Of a DNA stretch of 64,000 nucleotides, positions 1 to 9,500 are shown in pieces. The stretch's first letter is position 1, and every line of letters starts with the position of its first letter. The notes under the pieces are model-generated. The model did no database searches, was not told the DNA's origin, and worked only from the letters and a program-made list of their open reading frames with translations. The translations under genes and the position numbers were made by a program. This DNA is from Aureococcus anophagefferens (taxonomy: Eukaryota > Sar > Pelagophyceae > Pelagomonadales > Pelagomonadaceae), in contig NW_008705577.1 in assembly GCF_000186865.1 (NCBI RefSeq), forward strand, positions 387,970 through 451,969, in the 5' to 3' direction.

Positions 1-1248
1 AGCGCCTACGCGCCGCTCGACGGCGTCGTCGGCGACCGGCTGGCCCAGATGGTGGGCTTCCCGTCGCTGGCGGCCTTGGCGGGCCCGCAGGACCTCATGA
101 CGTCCGGCGAGGTCGCGCTGCTCGTCTCGGGGAACCTCATGCTCCTCGAGGCTTTGGCGCCGCACCTGCTCTGGCTCCGGCGGGGCCCGCTCTTCACCGA
201 CGACGCGTCCGCGGGGTCCGCCGCCCTCGGCGCGTCGCGGCTGCCCGGCGCGGGCTTCCGCCACACGACCATGTACAAGCTGCGCCACGACCTCGAGCAG
301 TTCGAGTACCTGGCGTCGCGGGGCTGGCGGCCGCGGTGGGTGCGGGCGCAGGTCGTCCCGGCCTACGAGGAGGTGCTGCGCCGCGTCGAGGCCAAAGTCA
401 TCGCCCAAAAAGCCGTCTACGCGACGCGGGGCCACAGCGGCGAGCGGACGGCGCTGCTCACGGGCTTCTACGAGATGGACGCGCGGGACCGCATGCTCCT
501 GGGGTCGACGTACAACCGGGCGCTCGTCTTCGCGGGCAGCCACGCGGCGCTCGGCGCGCGGCGGCCGGGAGGCGAGGCCGCGCTCGCGGCCAACGGCATG
601 TGGGCGTCCAGCGACGCGAACTTCGCCGACGACGGGTCCGTCGTCGTCGTCGACGACGCGCTGACCCCGGGCGCGCTCGACGCGCTCCTGGAGTACTGCC
701 GGTCCGCGACGGTCTTCTACGAAACGAAGCCGCACAACGCCGGCGGCCACCTCGGCGCCTACGCCGTCGACGGCTTCGCGGCGCCGCTCTTATTGCAGGT
801 CGCCGAGGAGCTCCGCGCCGCGCTGCCGCGGACGCTCGCCGACAAGCCGCTGCTGAACTTCTGGGGCTACAAGTACCAGCACGCGGAGAGGGGCATCGGC
901 GTCCACCGCGACCAGTCCCAGGTCAACGTGAACCTGTGGCTCACGCCCGACGGCGCGAACCTCGAGCCGGACCGCGGCGGCATGATGCTCTACGACGACG
1001 AGGGCGCGATCTCCATGGCCGACGGCGAGACGCCGCGGGAGCTCCTCGGGCCGGACGCGGACGCGGTCCTCGCGGACTTCCCCTCCGTCGCCGTGCCCTA
1101 CCGGCAGAACCGCCTCGTGCTCTTCGACTCCCAGCTCCTCCACGCGTCCGACGTGGGCGCCTGGCGGCCGGGCTACGAGCACCGGCGCATCTCGCTCACG
1201 TTCCTCTTCGGCGACCCGTCCCGCGTCGTCGTCCCCGATCCCGCGTAG
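1..1248 (+). CDS. 2OG-Fe(II) dioxygenase, 5' truncated by window edge
   Basis: The frame is open from base 1 and ends at TAG 1246-1248, so the start lies upstream of the window. The C-terminal part carries a double-stranded beta-helix dioxygenase signature: an HRD (H-x-D) triplet around base 904, a distal His in LLHASD around base 1140, and an Arg in RRISLTF about 14 residues later that would bind 2-oxoglutarate. This HxD...H...R order is what Fe(II)/2OG oxygenases of the prolyl-hydroxylase type show. The upstream ~230 residues are not recognised; YLASRGW and RMLLGSTYNRAL segments look helical. Substrate is unknown. It converges on the two-RRM gene with only 6 bases between the two stop codons. 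Confidence 0.75.
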   Translation, partial: SAYAPLDGVVGDRLAQMVGFPSLAALAGPQDLMTSGEVALLVSGNLMLLEALAPHLLWLRRGPLFTDDASAGSAALGASRLPGAGFRHTTMYKLRHDLEQFEYLASRGWRPRWVRAQVVPAYEEVLRRVEAKVIAQKAVYATRGHSGERTALLTGFYEMDARDRMLLGSTYNRALVFAGSHAALGARRPGGEAALAANGMWASSDANFADDGSVVVVDDALTPGALDALLEYCRSATVFYETKPHNAGGHLGAYAVDGFAAPLLLQVAEELRAALPRTLADKPLLNFWGYKYQHAERGIGVHRDQSQVNVNLWLTPDGANLEPDRGGMMLYDDEGAISMADGETPRELLGPDADAVLADFPSVAVPYRQNRLVLFDSQLLHASDVGAWRPGYEHRRISLTFLFGDPSRVVVPDPA

Positions 1249-1254
1249 TTGCAT

Positions 1255-1869
1255 CTACCGTCGCGGGGCCCGCGCGTCGAACTTGCAGCGCATCGGGCGG
1301 CCGTCGATCTCGAAGCCGTCGAACGCGTCGATGGCGCGCGCGGCGTCCTCCGCGGAGCCGAAGCGGACGAGGCCGTAGCCCCGGCTCTGGCCGTCGCAGT
1401 CCACGGTGAGCGTCGCCTCCGCCGCGCCGGCGCCCGCGAAGATGCGCTCGAACTCGAGGGGCGTCGTCGCGAAGGGCACGTTGCCGCAGAAGACGCGGTC
1501 GCACGCCGCGGTCTCGGGGGACCGCTTGGGCTTGGCGACGCGGGGCCGCCGCTCCGGCGCGAGGTCCGCGCGGACGACGAGCGTCCTACCGCCCATTTCA
1601 GTGTCGTGGCAGAGGCCGATGGCCCGCCGCGCGCACGCGTCGTCGGCGAAGGTCGCGAGCGCGAAGCCCTTGCTCTGGCCGCTGTGGTTCCGCGACACCT
1701 TGCACGACACGACGCCGCGCGTGCGCGACGCGAGGAAGTCGAAGAGCACCTCGTCCGTGACGGTCCAGGACAGGTTCCCGACGTAGACCGTCACCGTCTC
1801 CGACGGCTCCTTGAGCAGGAAGGAGGAGTGGAGCGGCAGGCCGAAGAGCGTCCCGGCCTCCCAGTGCAT
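1255..1869 (-). CDS. RNA-binding protein with two RRM domains
   Basis: Single-exon frame of 204 aa. RRM1 spans about residues 27-100: RNP2-like VYVGNLS and RNP1-like KGFALATF. RRM2 spans about 123-200: RNP2-like VFCGNVPF and RNP1-like RGYGLVRF. The two domains are joined by a basic linker (RRPRVAKPKR). This is the usual compact architecture of nuclear or hnRNP-type RNA-binding proteins, but nothing in the sequence names a specific orthologue. The start codon ATG at 1869 is the only one upstream of RRM1. The gene is divergent from the gene at 1994, sharing about 125 bp of intergenic DNA. Confidence 0.8.
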   Translation of the reverse strand: MHWEAGTLFGLPLHSSFLLKEPSETVTVYVGNLSWTVTDEVLFDFLASRTRGVVSCKVSRNHSGQSKGFALATFADDACARRAIGLCHDTEMGGRTLVVRADLAPERRPRVAKPKRSPETAACDRVFCGNVPFATTPLEFERIFAGAGAAEATLTVDCDGQSRGYGLVRFGSAEDAARAIDAFDGFEIDGRPMRCKFDARAPRR

Positions 1870-1993
1870 TTTTGTTCCGCGTTATCCTGTTACGAGCTTG
1901 CGTGCTCCGTGAGCTCCATAGATCTAGCCCACAAAAGTCAACACCAGATCAACACCTGTGCTCCACTGACCTTTGACCGAGCAGCCCCTAAGC

Positions 1994-3253
1994 ATGGAGG
2001 CCTCGATGAAAGTCACCATCCGCGGCCTCGTCGCGGGCGAGCTCGTCTGCGTGCGCGTGACGCTGGCGGCGTCGAAGCTGGCGCTGCCCCTGCGGCGCGT
2101 CGTCGTCGAGCCGTTTTGCAAGCACGTGGCGAAGAAGTTCGGCGCGTCCGCCGACGCCGGCGCCGCGTCGGCGAAGCTCGACGGCGCGGCCCTCGACCTC
2201 GCCGCGACGCCGGCGGACGCGCTCGCCGACGGCGCCGTCGTCGACGTGTTCCTCGGCGGCGCCGCGGCGCCGCCGGCGTCGCCGCCGCCGGCGGAGCGGG
2301 AGCCCGAGCACGCGGTCCCCGAACCCGCGCGGCCGCGCGCGTGGGCCGACGCGCCGCTGACGTGGACGTGCACGTTCAACGGGCGCCTCGAGCCCTTCTT
2401 CCGCACGCTCGCCTCCTTCCTGCGGGAGACGTCCGCGGCGAGCCAGCGGCTCGTGCGCGACTGGGTCGTCGTCGCGGACCGCGGCGCGACGACGGCCGAC
2501 CGCGTCGCCATCGTGACGCGCGCGCCCTGGGTCACGCTCGTCTGCAAGGGCAAGCCCCTCCACCGACACCCCTACAGCATCAACCTCCTGCTCGACGGCT
2601 TCGTGAAGACGCGGTGGTGGCTCGAGTGGGAGGACGACTGGGTCATGCCCCCGGGCAGCGGCGCCGCGCCGGGCGGCGACGTCGTCCAGCGCGCGCTCGC
2701 CGTCCAGCGCGCCAGCGGCGCGACGCAGGTCGCCATGAACGGCGCCTTCCTCGACATCCCCGCGGACTGCGAGGACTACGCCGTGCGGGACGGCGCCGCG
2801 GGGCCGGTCGACTACGTCACCGTGGCCCTCGGGCCGGAGCAGCACGCGGCCGTCGTCGGCTGCGCGTCGCCGGAGGTTTTGGCGCAGAAGATGGCGCCGG
2901 ACCGCTGCGCGGAGAACATGGCCGGCGGCCGCGTGCCGCCCTGGCCCCTCTTCAGCCTGCAGCCGAGCCTCCTCGACGCGGACTACGTCCGGACGCACAT
3001 GTACCCCTTCGCGGAGCGCGCGCACATGAACGACCAGGACGCGTACTGGCTCTGGGAGCTGGAGGCGGCGCTGAAGTTCGTCAAGCACGGCGCGACGAAG
3101 GCGTCGATCAAGTCGCGCCACGTCGCGCGGCAGATCGACGTCGAGACGTCGAGCTTGGACGACCCGGCGGACCGCGCGCGGCAGCGCGCCGCGGGGCGGG
3201 CCGCCGGGCCCCGGCCCGCGAAGAAGAAGTTCGCGATCAAGAGTAAGGGCTGA
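1994..3253 (+). CDS. Ubiquitin-like domain plus glycosyltransferase-like protein
   Basis: 419 aa from the ATG at 1994 (a second ATG lies four codons later). Residues ~5-90 look like a beta-grasp ubiquitin/SUMO-like fold: a central helix region containing RRVVVEPFCKHVAKKFG, then LDGAALDLAATPADALADG and VVDVFLGG, the pattern of Rad60-SLD-type domains. After a Pro/Ala linker, residues ~115-385 look like a GT-A type transferase: TFNGRLEPFFRTLASFL at the start, an acidic WWLEWEDDW motif around base 2620 in the place of a DxD metal site, and NDQDAYWLWEL near the end. The tail is basic (KKKFAIKSKG). The fusion is unusual; each half is inferred from pattern only, and substrate is unknown. Confidence 0.5.
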   Translation: MEASMKVTIRGLVAGELVCVRVTLAASKLALPLRRVVVEPFCKHVAKKFGASADAGAASAKLDGAALDLAATPADALADGAVVDVFLGGAAAPPASPPPAEREPEHAVPEPARPRAWADAPLTWTCTFNGRLEPFFRTLASFLRETSAASQRLVRDWVVVADRGATTADRVAIVTRAPWVTLVCKGKPLHRHPYSINLLLDGFVKTRWWLEWEDDWVMPPGSGAAPGGDVVQRALAVQRASGATQVAMNGAFLDIPADCEDYAVRDGAAGPVDYVTVALGPEQHAAVVGCASPEVLAQKMAPDRCAENMAGGRVPPWPLFSLQPSLLDADYVRTHMYPFAERAHMNDQDAYWLWELEAALKFVKHGATKASIKSRHVARQIDVETSSLDDPADRARQRAAGRAAGPRPAKKKFAIKSKG

Positions 3254-3258
3254 GTTAG

Positions 3259-4401
3259 TCACTTCTTCCCCATCTTCTTTTTCAGTTTGTCGAGCTCGTC
3301 GTCGACGCGGCGGTCGCCGTCCGCCTTCGCGGCGGACCTCCGCGGCGGCGCCGCGCGCGGCGGCGACGAGCCGCGCGCGCGCTTGAGCTTCTCGAGCTCG
3401 TCGTCGACGCGGCGGTCGTCGCCGGGCGGCGGGCGCCGCGGCGGCGGCGGCGCCCGGCTCCGCGGCGGCGGCGCCGCCGCCCGGCTCCGCGGCGGCGGCG
3501 CGGCGCCCCCGTAGCCGCCGCCGTCGGCGGGCGGTCCGCGGCGGCGGAGCGCCTCGAGCTCGCGGCGCGAGTTGCGGATCTGCCGCTCGCAGGCCGTCTT
3601 CTTCGCGGCGAGTCCCGCCGAGAGCTCGATCTTCGCGAGGAGCTCGTCGACGTCGCGGCTCGCGTCGGCGCGGCAGGCCCGCTCCGCGGCCTTGGCGTCG
3701 ATCAGCGCGGGGTCGATCTCGTCGCGGAGCCGCGCCGCGAGGCGGTCGGCCAGCGCCTCCGCGTCGGCGACGGCGTTTCGCCACTCCCTCGCCGTCGCGA
3801 AGTCCGTCTCGAAGCTCCCGTCGTCCGTCGTCGCCTCCAGGACATCTAACAAATCCGACGCGACGCTGCGGACCGTGCCCCGCACGCCGTTGGACGCGAC
3901 GCCGCGGAAGACGTCGCCGAAGATCGCGCCCCAGGTGTCGCCGCCGGCGTCGTCGTAGTCCGGCGGCGGCGGCGGCCGCCAGCCCGACGCCGCGCCGCCG
4001 CCGCGCTCCGACGGCGGGCGGTAGCCGGGCGGCGGCCGGCGGCCGGCCGTCGACGACGAAGGTCGCGCGTTCCGGCTGTTGAAGTCCGCCTTGCGCGCCT
4101 TCTTCGGGTCCGAGAGCGTGTCGTAGGCCGCCTGCACTTTCGCGAACTCCTCCGCCGCCGCCGGCGAGTCGTTGACGTCCGGGTGCGTCTTCAGCGCGCG
4201 CTTCCGGAACGCCTTGCGCAGCTCGCTCTTCGACGCGCCGCGCGCGACGCCCAGCACCTCCCAGGGGTCGCCGTCGAAGTTGGCGCTCCGCAGCGGCGCG
4301 GCGCGCCGGCAGGATGGGTGGGCCGGGACGAAGGCGGTCGTGGCCCAGGGCGCCGCAAGGACGAGGAGCGCCACGGCACGTCGCGGCCACCAGCGCGCCA
4401 T
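3259..4401 (-). CDS. DnaJ (Hsp40) J-domain protein, probably plastid-targeted
   Basis: 380 aa from the ATG at 4401. The N-terminus is a hydrophobic signal peptide ([14 protein letters not shown]) followed directly by [15 protein letters not shown]. An A-F-V-P junction followed by a basic, Ser-containing stretch is the bipartite plastid leader (ASAFAP-type) of algae with complex plastids. The J domain covers about residues 42-110: [21 protein letters not shown], with the catalytic HPD in THPDVND. No Gly/Phe-rich or zinc-finger region follows; instead there is a long low-complexity Pro/Arg/Asp region with a repeated [11 protein letters not shown] motif near the C-terminus. It would act as a co-chaperone of an Hsp70 in the stroma. 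Divergent from the bestrophin gene. Confidence 0.75.
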   Translation of the reverse strand: MARWWPRRAVALLVLAAPWATTAFVPAHPSCRRAAPLRSANFDGDPWEVLGVARGASKSELRKAFRKRALKTHPDVNDSPAAAEEFAKVQAAYDTLSDPKKARKADFNSRNARPSSSTAGRRPPPGYRPPSERGGGAASGWRPPPPPDYDDAGGDTWGAIFGDVFRGVASNGVRGTVRSVASDLLDVLEATTDDGSFETDFATAREWRNAVADAEALADRLAARLRDEIDPALIDAKAAERACRADASRDVDELLAKIELSAGLAAKKTACERQIRNSRRELEALRRRGPPADGGGYGGAAPPPRSRAAAPPPRSRAPPPPRRPPPGDDRRVDDELEKLKRARGSSPPRAAPPRRSAAKADGDRRVDDELDKLKKKMGKK

Positions 4402-4574
4402 CGATGCACGGGACGACGACGCAAGCAAAGCAGATCAAGAGCTGCCGACGGAGCGAATGCTTCAAGCATGCAATGTTTACCCTCCAGGTCTGTCGCGCAT
4501 CGCAACGTTCACCAAAGCGGGCCTCGCAAAAATCCACAGGAGGGCTGCCCACTGCCACCGGAGGATCCGCCGCC
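4402..4574. promoter_or_regulatory. Shared divergent promoter region, DnaJ / bestrophin
   Basis: 173 bp separate the two start codons. It is locally less GC-rich than the flanks (GCAAAGCAGATCAAGAG, CAATGTTTAC around 4430-4480), as expected of a promoter in a genome this GC-rich. No TATA box or known element is identified. Confidence 0.4.
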
Positions 4575-6077
4575 ATGAGCGACAAGCCCAAGGTGGCCGG
4601 GACCGTGTCCAAGTGGCACGGGAAGGAGGGCGTCTTCCAGTGGCGCCACGAGGGGAAGACGCAGAAGCTCCACCTGCGCTACCTGGGCCGCGACCGGGTC
4701 GTGTCCCACAACATGGTGGACTGGTTCATCACCATCCTCGTCTACGAGGTCACGGGCGTGGGCCTGGGCCTGCTGAGCCTCTACTACTTCGCGTCCCTGC
4801 GCGACGGCCCCGGCAGCTCGAAGCGCGCGCGCGCGGAGGGCTGGCCCGAGGTGCCCGCGCTGTCGACGGGCACGTCGATCATGGGCTCCGCGCTGAGCTT
4901 CCTCCTCGTCTTCCGCCTGAGCTGGTCCTTCGGCCGCTGGTGGGAGGCGCGCGGCCTCGTGGGCACGGCCATGACCAAGGTCCGCAACGTCGCGACGATG
5001 CTCACGGCGAACGCGGACGCGCCGACGGAGGCCGAGGCCAAGGCGATCCTGGAGTTGAAGTTGGTGTCCAAGCTCCACATCGCGACGCTCGTCGACATCC
5101 TCGTGCAGGACCCGGCGCAGACGCCGTCGCAGAAGCTCATGCGCTCGTCCAAGGCCGTCCGGGGGCTCATGAAGGAGCTCGAGCCCGCGGAGCTCAAGGC
5201 TTTAGGCGAGGAGCGCGCGAAGATTTTAGCCGCGTCGCCGCGGCGCATCCTCGTCTGCCACAGCTGGCTCGCCCACGCGATCCGCACGTGCTGCGACCTC
5301 GACCTGCTCAAGGGCTTCGAGCAGGCGACGGCCGTCGACTGCCAGAACGAGCTCCTGCGCTGCTTCTACGGGTCCATGAAGATCAAGACGACGCCCATGC
5401 CCGGGGGCATCCAGAACATCTCGCTCGTGGTCCGCTTCTGCTTCTGCGTCATCATCTTCCCCCAGTACATGTCCTACGCCTACGTCGTCAAGCTCAACGC
5501 GAACCAGCGCGAGATGGGCATGCTCTGGAACATCTCCGGGGGCATCTACATCACGTGCTACGTCGTCCTCGTCGCCATCATGATCGCCTTCTTCTCCGTC
5601 ATCCACATCGTGGCCTTGGAGCTCGACGACCCCTTCGGCGACGACGACTCGGACCTGCCCATGGACAAGCTCCGGACGTCGCTCTGGGCGGACCTCGACG
5701 CCATCAACGAGACGCTCTACGCGAACGCGAGCCTCGGCGGCGGCGCGGGCCTCGACGCCTTCACGGCGACGGCCGACTCGCCCAAGGGCAAGCAGCGCCT
5801 CGCGAAGGCCGAGAGCTTCAAGCTCCACCCGGCGACGCACGCGGCGCACGAGATCACGGACGCGGGCAAGCTCGCCCTCGAGAAGACGAAAGAGGTCACG
5901 CAGGAGGTCACGGGCGTCCTCAAGAACGCGGCGAACATCGCCCTGCTGGGCAAGGGCGAGCACCGCAACGAGTACGCGTCCGCGGAGGTCGAGGAGGAGG
6001 CCAAGGAGAGGGAGGCCGCGCTCCTCTCCGCGGCCATCGCCGCCGACTTCCACGACCCCGGCGACGACAACGCCTAG
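4575..6077 (+). CDS. Bestrophin-family anion channel
   Basis: 500 aa from the ATG at 4575, which lies in a good GCCGCCATGA context; the frame is open further upstream but has no family similarity there. The family signature is in the region after the second hydrophobic segment: ALSFLLVFRLSWSFGRWWEARG, corresponding to the conserved R-x-x-x-R-(F/W)-W-E-x-R stretch of bestrophins (bases ~4890-4955). Further hydrophobic segments are at WFITILVYEVTGVGLGLLSL, VVRFCFCVIIFPQ and GGIYITCYVVLVAIMIAFFS, and ALELDDPFGDDDSDL matches the acidic post-TM4 region of the family. Such channels carry Cl- or HCO3-; in algae some act at the thylakoid, but there is no clear plastid leader here. The C-terminal ~110 residues are charged and unassigned. 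Confidence 0.8.
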   Translation: MSDKPKVAGTVSKWHGKEGVFQWRHEGKTQKLHLRYLGRDRVVSHNMVDWFITILVYEVTGVGLGLLSLYYFASLRDGPGSSKRARAEGWPEVPALSTGTSIMGSALSFLLVFRLSWSFGRWWEARGLVGTAMTKVRNVATMLTANADAPTEAEAKAILELKLVSKLHIATLVDILVQDPAQTPSQKLMRSSKAVRGLMKELEPAELKALGEERAKILAASPRRILVCHSWLAHAIRTCCDLDLLKGFEQATAVDCQNELLRCFYGSMKIKTTPMPGGIQNISLVVRFCFCVIIFPQYMSYAYVVKLNANQREMGMLWNISGGIYITCYVVLVAIMIAFFSVIHIVALELDDPFGDDDSDLPMDKLRTSLWADLDAINETLYANASLGGGAGLDAFTATADSPKGKQRLAKAESFKLHPATHAAHEITDAGKLALEKTKEVTQEVTGVLKNAANIALLGKGEHRNEYASAEVEEEAKEREAALLSAAIAADFHDPGDDNA

Positions 6078-6537
6078 AAGATCCCCGCCCACCAAAAGTT
6101 CTGCGGCGCCCCGCCGCCGCGAAGAACCGCTCCCCGCCCAGAGTTCTGCGGCGACGCGCCGTGAAGAACGAGACCGCCCCGCCCCCGCGGCGCTCCGACC
6201 GCGGGGGATTCCGAGAGGCTGGTAACGAGTTCAAAGCCCGCCAGCAGCGCTCAGTGTGTGCACGTTGACGGCAATTTGGCGCATCTCCGGGTCGAGCCAG
6301 GGTGGCGAGCTGCTCAGTGTGTGCACGTTGACGGCAATTTGACGCATCTCTGGATCGTCGGATCGATCCAGGGTGGGGCGCGAAAGCCTCGGACCCGCGC
6401 CTCCAGTGCGAGCTGCACGCACCCACAAACGCGCCACCGCTCCGGCGCCGCCACGCGCGACCGCTGCGACACCAGCGACAACAAAAAACGAAACGTCACG
6501 CCACGACGAGAACCAAGAGCGCTCCCACGTTCAAACG
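6078..6537. other. Intergenic region, bestrophin to ATM
   Basis: 460 bp with no supportable gene. It holds a partly repeated AGTTCTGCGGCG stretch (6098-6160), a 63-bp tandem duplication (6249-6377) and, just before the ATM start, an A-rich tract (ACAACAAAAAACGAAACG). Confidence 0.6.
6249..6377. repeat. Two-copy tandem repeat, 63-bp period
   Basis: GCTCAGTGTGTGCACGTTGA recurs at 6249 and 6312 and is followed in both copies by CGGCAATTTG(G/A)CGCATCTC and, further on, CCAGGGTGG. The second copy carries a short insertion (GATCGTCGGATC). Confidence 0.85.
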
Positions 6538-9500
6538 ATGTCGCGCCTGTCGCACCAGCTCGGCGAGCTCATCAGCAGCAAGCAGGCGTCGCGCAAGAAG
6601 GCCGTCGAGGCCATCACGTCCATGCTCGAGGACGTGCAGCGGCGCGGCGCGCTGAGCGACCGCGAGTGGCTCGCGCTCGTCCGCTCCGCGGTCGCGTGCG
6701 CCAAGCACGAGCTCGCGGTCGCCGCCAAGGGCCGCAAGCCGCCGAAGCGCGAGTTCGGCGACTTCGTCGAGCGCGTCGTCAAGTGGGCCGACGGCTCCGG
6801 CGCGGGCCGGCGCCTCGCGGCCGTCGGGCGGCCGCTCGTGACCCACGTCGTCGAGACGCTCTACGCGGGCGACGCCGCCGTCGTCGAGGGCTTCGGCGGC
6901 GCGTACTGCCGCCTGCTGGAGCACGTGCTGGCCCAGCCGGAGTACGTGGCGTCCATGGATCGCCGGGACCTCGCGCGGATCTGCGTGAAATACGCGCGCG
7001 CGGTCGCGCTCGGCGACTTCGCCGGCGCGCCGACGGCCGCGGCGAAGCTCGCGATGCGGCGCTGCGCCGCGGGCGCGCTGCGGCGCCTCGCGGCGCGCGG
7101 CGGCGACGTGCGGAGCCACCGCCAGCCCCGCGAGGCGCTGCTGGCCTTCTGCCACGCGGCGTGCGAGCAGCTCGCGGACGCCGACGGCGGCGACGCCGGC
7201 TTCCCGGCGGCCGAGGTCTTCCACGCGCTCGCGCGGCTCCACGAGCGCGCGCCCGTCGAGGCCGCGGCGCTCGGCGAGAGCGGCGGCGCCGCGGCGGCCG
7301 CGCGCTGCGTCGCCGCGGGCGTCAAGGCGGCGCCGCGGGCCGCGCAGTGCGCGATGCTCGACTACGTCGCGCGCGCGGCGGCGCTCGCGTCGCCGCGGCT
7401 CCGGGCGCTGCTCCCGGGCCTCTACAAGAGCTTCGCCGCCCCGGAGCAGGTCGCGACGGTCGCCGTCGCGGCGCCGGGGCACGCCGGCGAGCTCCTCCCG
7501 GCGGCCGCGCGCTACCACCTCCGGCTCTGCGGAGCGCTCGCGGCGGTTAGGGACGGCGGCGACGCGACGGCGCCGACGCGCTTCGACGCCGTCGCGGAGC
7601 TCTGCGCGGCGCTCGGCGCCGTCACGCGGCGGCGCGTCGCGCCGGACGCGCGCGCCGCGGGCGCGCGGGGGCCCGAGCGCGCGCTGCTCGCGGCGTTGCC
7701 CGCGACGTCCGCGGCGCCGCTGCTCATGGTCCTCTGCGGCGTGCTCGAGGCGCGGCCGCCGCCGCGGGCCGCGGCGCCGCGGCGCGTCGTCTGGGACGGC
7801 GACGCCATCGTCGTCGCGGCGGCCCACGGCCTGGCGCTCGGCGCCCTCGTCGAGCGGCGCGAGGCCTGGTGCGCGTGCCTCGCGAAAGCCGTGAAAGCCG
7901 TCGCGCGCGTGTTGGCCGTCGACGGCGCGACGCCGCTGTCCTGGGCCTTCGACGACCGCCGCTGGGCGCTCATCGCGCTGGAGAAGCTGAGCGCCGAGTC
8001 GGCGGCGGCGCTCGACGCGGCGGACAAGGCCGCGGCCGCCGCGGACCGCGACGCCGCGGCGCCGGGTCTGGACTTCTGCGCCGCGGCCGCCGCGGCGCCG
8101 CCGCCGCCGGCCGCCGCGGGCTCCGCGGCGCTGCGCGGCGCCTGGCGCCGGGGCTGGTCGTCGCTCTGCGCCGTGCTCGGCGACCAGGAGCCGCGGCGCG
8201 CCGCGCGCCGCGTCGGCAGCCGGTCCCTCGACCTATCGGCCGCGGCGGCCGCCGCCGCGGGCGCGCTCGGCCGCGGCGTCGTCGACGCGACGGGCCTCGC
8301 CGACGCGCAGGCCGCGCGGGCCTTCTGGCGGTCGCCGCTCTTCGCCGCGGCGCACCTCGAGGGCGACGACGACGACGGCAAGGCACAAGTGCTATCGTGC
8401 GCCTGCGCGGCGCTTCGGGGCTTCGTCGCCGCGTCGCCGCGGGACGTGTCGCTCGCGGGCGGGCCCGACGACGTCGCCGACGTCCCGCGCGAGACCGACG
8501 GCGACGGCGACGAGCCCAACGACGAGCGCGCGCCGCCGAAGCACCGGCGCCACCGCCTCGCGCGCTGGGCGACGCGCGTCGTCGAGCGCGGCCTCGAGCG
8601 CGCGCCTGTGTGGAAATCAAATCTTCAACCCGACTTCAATGTGAGCGTACGCGATAGTTTCGACGCAATTTCTTCGGCTGGGCTTCGAGAACTCGACGAG
8701 AGCGATCGATTTGTCCAAAAATCAGCCGAATCGACTTCGATGTGACCGAGCTAGAGAATTCTGAAGTTTGGTCAGGACCGCCCAAACCAGCGGTTGAATT
8801 CCACACAGGCGCGCGCCCGGCGCGGCCGCGCGGGCGCTGCCCGGCGCCGTCTGCGTCCTCGTCGCCCTGCTGCGCGCGGGCCCGCCGCCGCCCCTCGCCG
8901 TCCCGGCCGGCGACCGGGTCTTAGAAGACGACGGCTGCCTCGGCGGCGACGAACGGAGCGCCGTCCCGGGCGCGTGGCGCTACCTGGCCGCCGCGCCGGC
9001 GCCGGCGCTCGCCGCCGGCGGGAACCCGGCCTTCGACGACCGGGACCGCGCCGTGCTCTTCGACGAGGTGCTCGACGCGCTCGTCGTCTGGCGCGAGCGC
9101 CGGTCGTCCGCCGCCGCCGGCGACGGCGCCGACGGCTCGTCGCCGAAATTGGCCGCGCGCGCGGTCCGCCGCCACCACCTCGCCGCGGCGCTGGGCACGC
9201 TCGTCGCAGAAGACGTCGCGGGAAGCGACGGCGAGCGGAAGCGCCGGCTCGCGACGCACGCGAGCCGCGCGCTCAACGGCTTGGCGCGGACGTGGGACCA
9301 GCCGCTGGGGCCGCGCGGCGCGGCGGACGCGCTCCGCGCGCTGGACCGCCTCGCCGACGCGGCGCTGTTGCTCGGCGGCCTCGCGGAGACCCTGGACGAC
9401 GCCCAGTGCGCGCCGTCGCTCGCTGGGCTCGCGGACCTGGCCGCGCAGCGGCTCGGCGACTACGGCGCCGCGCGCCGCGAGCGCGCGGGGGACGACGACG

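Noticed and set aside
1988..4612. 874-codon minus-strand open frame across two genes
   Set aside because: Arg/Ala/Gly-rich throughout and overlaps well-supported genes on both strands; a GC-bias shadow.
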